This document shows, piece after piece, positions 63,319 to 64,000 of a DNA stretch of 64,000 nt. The first letter of the stretch is position 1. Each line of letters begins with the position of its first letter. A model generated the notes under the pieces. It was not told the origin of the DNA. It did not search any database and worked only from the letters and a program-made list of their open reading frames with translations. Position numbers and translations under genes: made by a program. Origin of the DNA: Burkholderiales bacterium (lineage in GTDB: Bacteria; Pseudomonadota; Gammaproteobacteria; Burkholderiales; JAHFRG01); the NCBI GenBank assembly GCA_035518095.1, contig DATIXX010000032.1, positions 25,295 through 89,294 of the forward strand, read 5' to 3'.

Positions 63319-64000
63319 TCATGCATAGTTTTTACACAGCAAGGATTCCACGGCGGTGATGACCTTGCTTGACGGCAATCCCTGCAGGCAATCGCTGAAG
63401 CTCTCGATATGCCTGTCGCATCCCTCCCCCATGCACGGCACGCAGGCGTCCTTCCCCTGCAGCAGAACTACGTTGCCAGCCTTCTGGCTGCCGAGCCGCT
63501 TCCAGGGATTTTGCTCCTTGGCGTGATTTTTCGGCCAAGGCCCCCATTTGACCGGATTGGACGGTCCGAAAAGCGCCACGGTCGGAATGCCCAGCGCCGC
63601 TGCCATGTGGGTGAGCGCGGTGTCCGGGCCGACAAAAAGCATCGCGCGACTCAGCAAACAAGCTGATTGTTCCAGAGTCAATTTGCCGACCAGATTAACG
63701 GTGTTTTCAGTTAACAGCGGCAAAAGTTTCGCGACGTAACGGCGCTCATCGGGAGCATCGCCGCCGGTAAGTATAATGCGCAGTCCCTGCTTTTCCAGCC
63801 AGCGCGAGAGTTCGCCCCAACCCTGTGCGTGCCACATCTTGTAATTGAATTTCGGATAGAGATGCAAAACCGCAAAACGTTGGTTTGGCGCATGGCGTAA
63901 TAGGAGCGCATCGATATATGCGGCGGTTGCATCGCTCCAGGAGACGATTACTTCATAATGTTTGGGAACCTGAAGGAGCTCCGCAAGCTTGAGGTTCATC
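63319..64000 (-). CDS. Glycosyltransferase family 9 (heptosyltransferase-like), partial
   Basis: Only the C-terminal 226 or more residues are visible; the gene runs off the right edge, so its start is missing. The GT9 hallmarks are present: HLYPKFNYKMWHAQGW, then GLRIILTGGDAPDERRYV, the donor-site motif LVGKLTLEQSACLLS, and FVGPDTALTHMAAALGIPTVALFGPS. These are typical of LPS core heptosyltransferases such as WaaC/WaaF/WaaQ. A cysteine-rich tail (CVPCMGEGCDRH) follows, as in some WaaQ-type members. This supports the idea that the island is concerned with LPS. Confidence 0.88.
   Translation of the reverse strand, partial: MNLKLAELLQVPKHYEVIVSWSDATAAYIDALLLRHAPNQRFAVLHLYPKFNYKMWHAQGWGELSRWLEKQGLRIILTGGDAPDERRYVAKLLPLLTENTVNLVGKLTLEQSACLLSRAMLFVGPDTALTHMAAALGIPTVALFGPSNPVKWGPWPKNHAKEQNPWKRLGSQKAGNVVLLQGKDACVPCMGEGCDRHIESFSDCLQGLPSSKVITAVESLLCKNYA

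Overview
The window looks like the replication-origin region of a betaproteobacterial chromosome, probably from an autotroph of the Nitrosomonadales type. The lineage call is an inference from gene order: parA-rsmG-mnmG, mnmE-yidC-yidD-rnpA-rpmH | dnaA-dnaN-gyrB, the lysM-dprA-topA block facing def-fmt-htpX-rsmB-DUF4390-ntrY-ntrX, and a red-type RuBisCO operon. No IS element, prophage, CRISPR array or tRNA gene was seen.

Origin side (1-18.8 kb). Apart from two small + strand genes, everything left of about 13.6 kb reads leftward and dnaA-dnaN-gyrB reads rightward, so the replichores divide near dnaA. The left part carries parA, rsmG, mnmG, a TSUP permease, GTP-type PEP carboxykinase, an aldo-keto reductase, an FAD monooxygenase, a rhomboid protease, a small membrane protein, and mnmE-yidC-yidD-rnpA-rpmH. 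The dnaA-dnaN gap is a candidate oriC. A near-perfect parS palindrome lies between dnaN and gyrB, which fits the nearby parA. gyrB and topA meet tail to tail.

Housekeeping and regulation (18.8-31.2 kb). topA, dprA and a LysM protein read left. Peptide deformylase, Fmt, HtpX, RsmB, a DUF4390 protein and an NtrY/NtrX-type two-component pair read right. The NtrX-like regulator has a visibly degenerate AAA+ domain.

Central carbon and CO2 fixation (31.3-47.2 kb). tkt-gap-pgk-pyk-fba (class I aldolase) is followed by an AmmeMemoRadiSam triad on the other strand. Then come cbbR divergent from cbbL-cbbS-cbbX (form I red-type RuBisCO with its activase), and purE-purC-sua5. Together these cover the RuBisCO, triose-phosphate and transketolase parts of the Calvin cycle; phosphoribulokinase and the bisphosphatases are not in the window.

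Cell division, 6S RNA, cobalamin (47.2-51.7 kb). A second TSUP permease, an EVE-domain protein, a 6S RNA with its terminator, zapA and a zapB-like gene read left. A cobalamin riboswitch then precedes a BtuB-type receptor.

Envelope glycan island (51.8-64 kb). msbA is followed by tightly packed, mostly overlapping genes: an ArnC-like glycosyltransferase, a WecD-like acetyltransferase, an ArnE-like small transporter, a zinc-ribbon methyltransferase, an MBOAT O-acyltransferase, an SGNH-like partner and an ArnT-like glycosyltransferase. A truncated rmlA remnant and an ArnB/WecE-like aminotransferase come next, then an FkbM methyltransferase and a partial heptosyltransferase-family gene on the other strand. 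My reading is an Arn-like relay that places an N-acetylated amino-deoxy sugar on a cell-surface lipid, together with an O-acylation pair. This is the most interesting part of the window.
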